Source: Candidatus Bathyarchaeota archaeon
Lineage (GTDB): Archaea > Thermoproteota > Bathyarchaeia > Bathyarchaeales > WAQA01
Direction: 5' to 3'
DNA: 5,965 nucleotides
Assembly: GCA_015520475.1 (NCBI GenBank)
Contig: WAQA01000212.1
Span: 1-5,965, forward strand
The notes under the pieces are model-generated. The model was not told the DNA's origin, searched no databases, and saw only the letters and a list, made by a program, of their open reading frames with translations. The stretch's first letter is position 1. Each line of letters opens with the position of its first letter. Positions 5,810 to 5,965 of the stretch are shown piece after piece. The translations under genes were made by a program, and so were the position numbers.

Positions 5810-5965
5810 GTGAAAGAAATGAAGCGCCCGCTTTATTTAGACTGCTGGTGCCTATCTCAATCTTAATCGTAGGTATTGGCCTAGGTGCTGTTTTAGGCAC
5901 CAGCAAGCGAATACAAAGCTGAGTTTGAAGAAAAGTTACCTGAAGAAGAGGAGAAAGTGAGAGAA
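5810..5965 (+). pseudogene. Start of a membrane-anchored, acidic-helix protein with two frame changes; runs off the window
   Basis: Not recognised. The reading begins at GTG 5810 or ATG 5819 (VKEMKRP). A shift between about 5824 and 5842 leads into ALFRLLVPISILIVGIGLGA, followed by VLGTS, a single hydrophobic helix (5828-5904). A second shift around 5904-5908 returns to the first frame with SEYKAEFEEKLPEEEEKVRE, which continues to the window edge. The pattern of a short charged N-terminus, one membrane helix and a charged, probably coiled-coil, segment suggests a membrane-anchored protein with its main part beyond the window. Read without shifts, each frame stops (5864-5866 in the first, 5920-5923 region in the second). 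The two shifts cancel, which fits either a small damaged patch or sequence error. A 12-bp inverted repeat brackets the out-of-frame segment. Confidence 0.45.
5843..5905. repeat. Perfect 12-bp inverted repeat
   Basis: TGCTGGTGCCTA (5843-5854) and TAGGCACCAGCA (5894-5905) are exact reverse complements separated by 39 bases. They lie inside the membrane-helix coding segment of the last gene, and the right arm ends exactly where the reading frame must change. Confidence 0.6.

Noticed and set aside
3840..5965. Retrovirus-like or retroelement origin of the DTG protease
   Set aside because: No reverse transcriptase or integrase of that kind is present; the nearby transposase remnant is a DNA-type DDE enzyme on the other strand.

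Overview
The window looks like chromosomal DNA of a thermophilic archaeon, probably of the crenarchaeal (Thermoproteota) type. The signs are archaeal TATA boxes (TTTAAATA at 4924-4931, TTTTAAAT at 3333-3340) set so close to starts that leaders are short or absent, frequent GTG starts, a strong GGAGGTGATC ribosome site, heavy use of AGG/AGA (Arg) and ATA (Ile), and a VapB/VapC toxin-antitoxin pair. A lower rank cannot be fixed from the sequence alone.

Layout: (1) positions 2-2536, plus strand, hold most of a SERCA-type P2 calcium-pumping ATPase whose N-terminus lies before the window. It is intact and looks like a core gene. (2) 2537-3356 is about 820 bases without a convincing gene; it holds a hairpin, a possible scrap of a small membrane protein (2979-3083) and one copy of a short dispersed repeat. 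(3) 3369-4279 encodes an unusual protein: a winged-helix DNA-binding domain, a middle alpha/beta domain and a C-terminal retropepsin-like aspartic protease domain with a DTG motif. It is split by one frame change near 3885-3930. (4) 4340-4848, minus strand, is the dead remains of a DDE transposase of the IS6/IS240-like type; its parts can be followed through at least four frame changes or stops. (5) 4965-5632 is an intact vapB-vapC operon with its own TATA box and a GTGA stop/start overlap. (6) 5633-5809 is non-coding with a hairpin whose loop carries the second copy of the dispersed repeat. (7) 5810-5965 is the beginning of another plus-strand gene (membrane anchor, then an acidic helix) with two compensating frame changes, cut by the window end.

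The ATPase (ion homeostasis) is unrelated to the rest. The stretch from about 2900 to 5760 reads as an accessory region: a short imperfect direct repeat near each end, a dead transposase, a toxin-antitoxin pair and a damaged regulator-protease fusion. The most unusual item is the HTH-retropepsin protein, which resembles a one-piece transcription factor with its own protease. Whether its frame break is a mutation, a sequencing error or recoding cannot be settled here.
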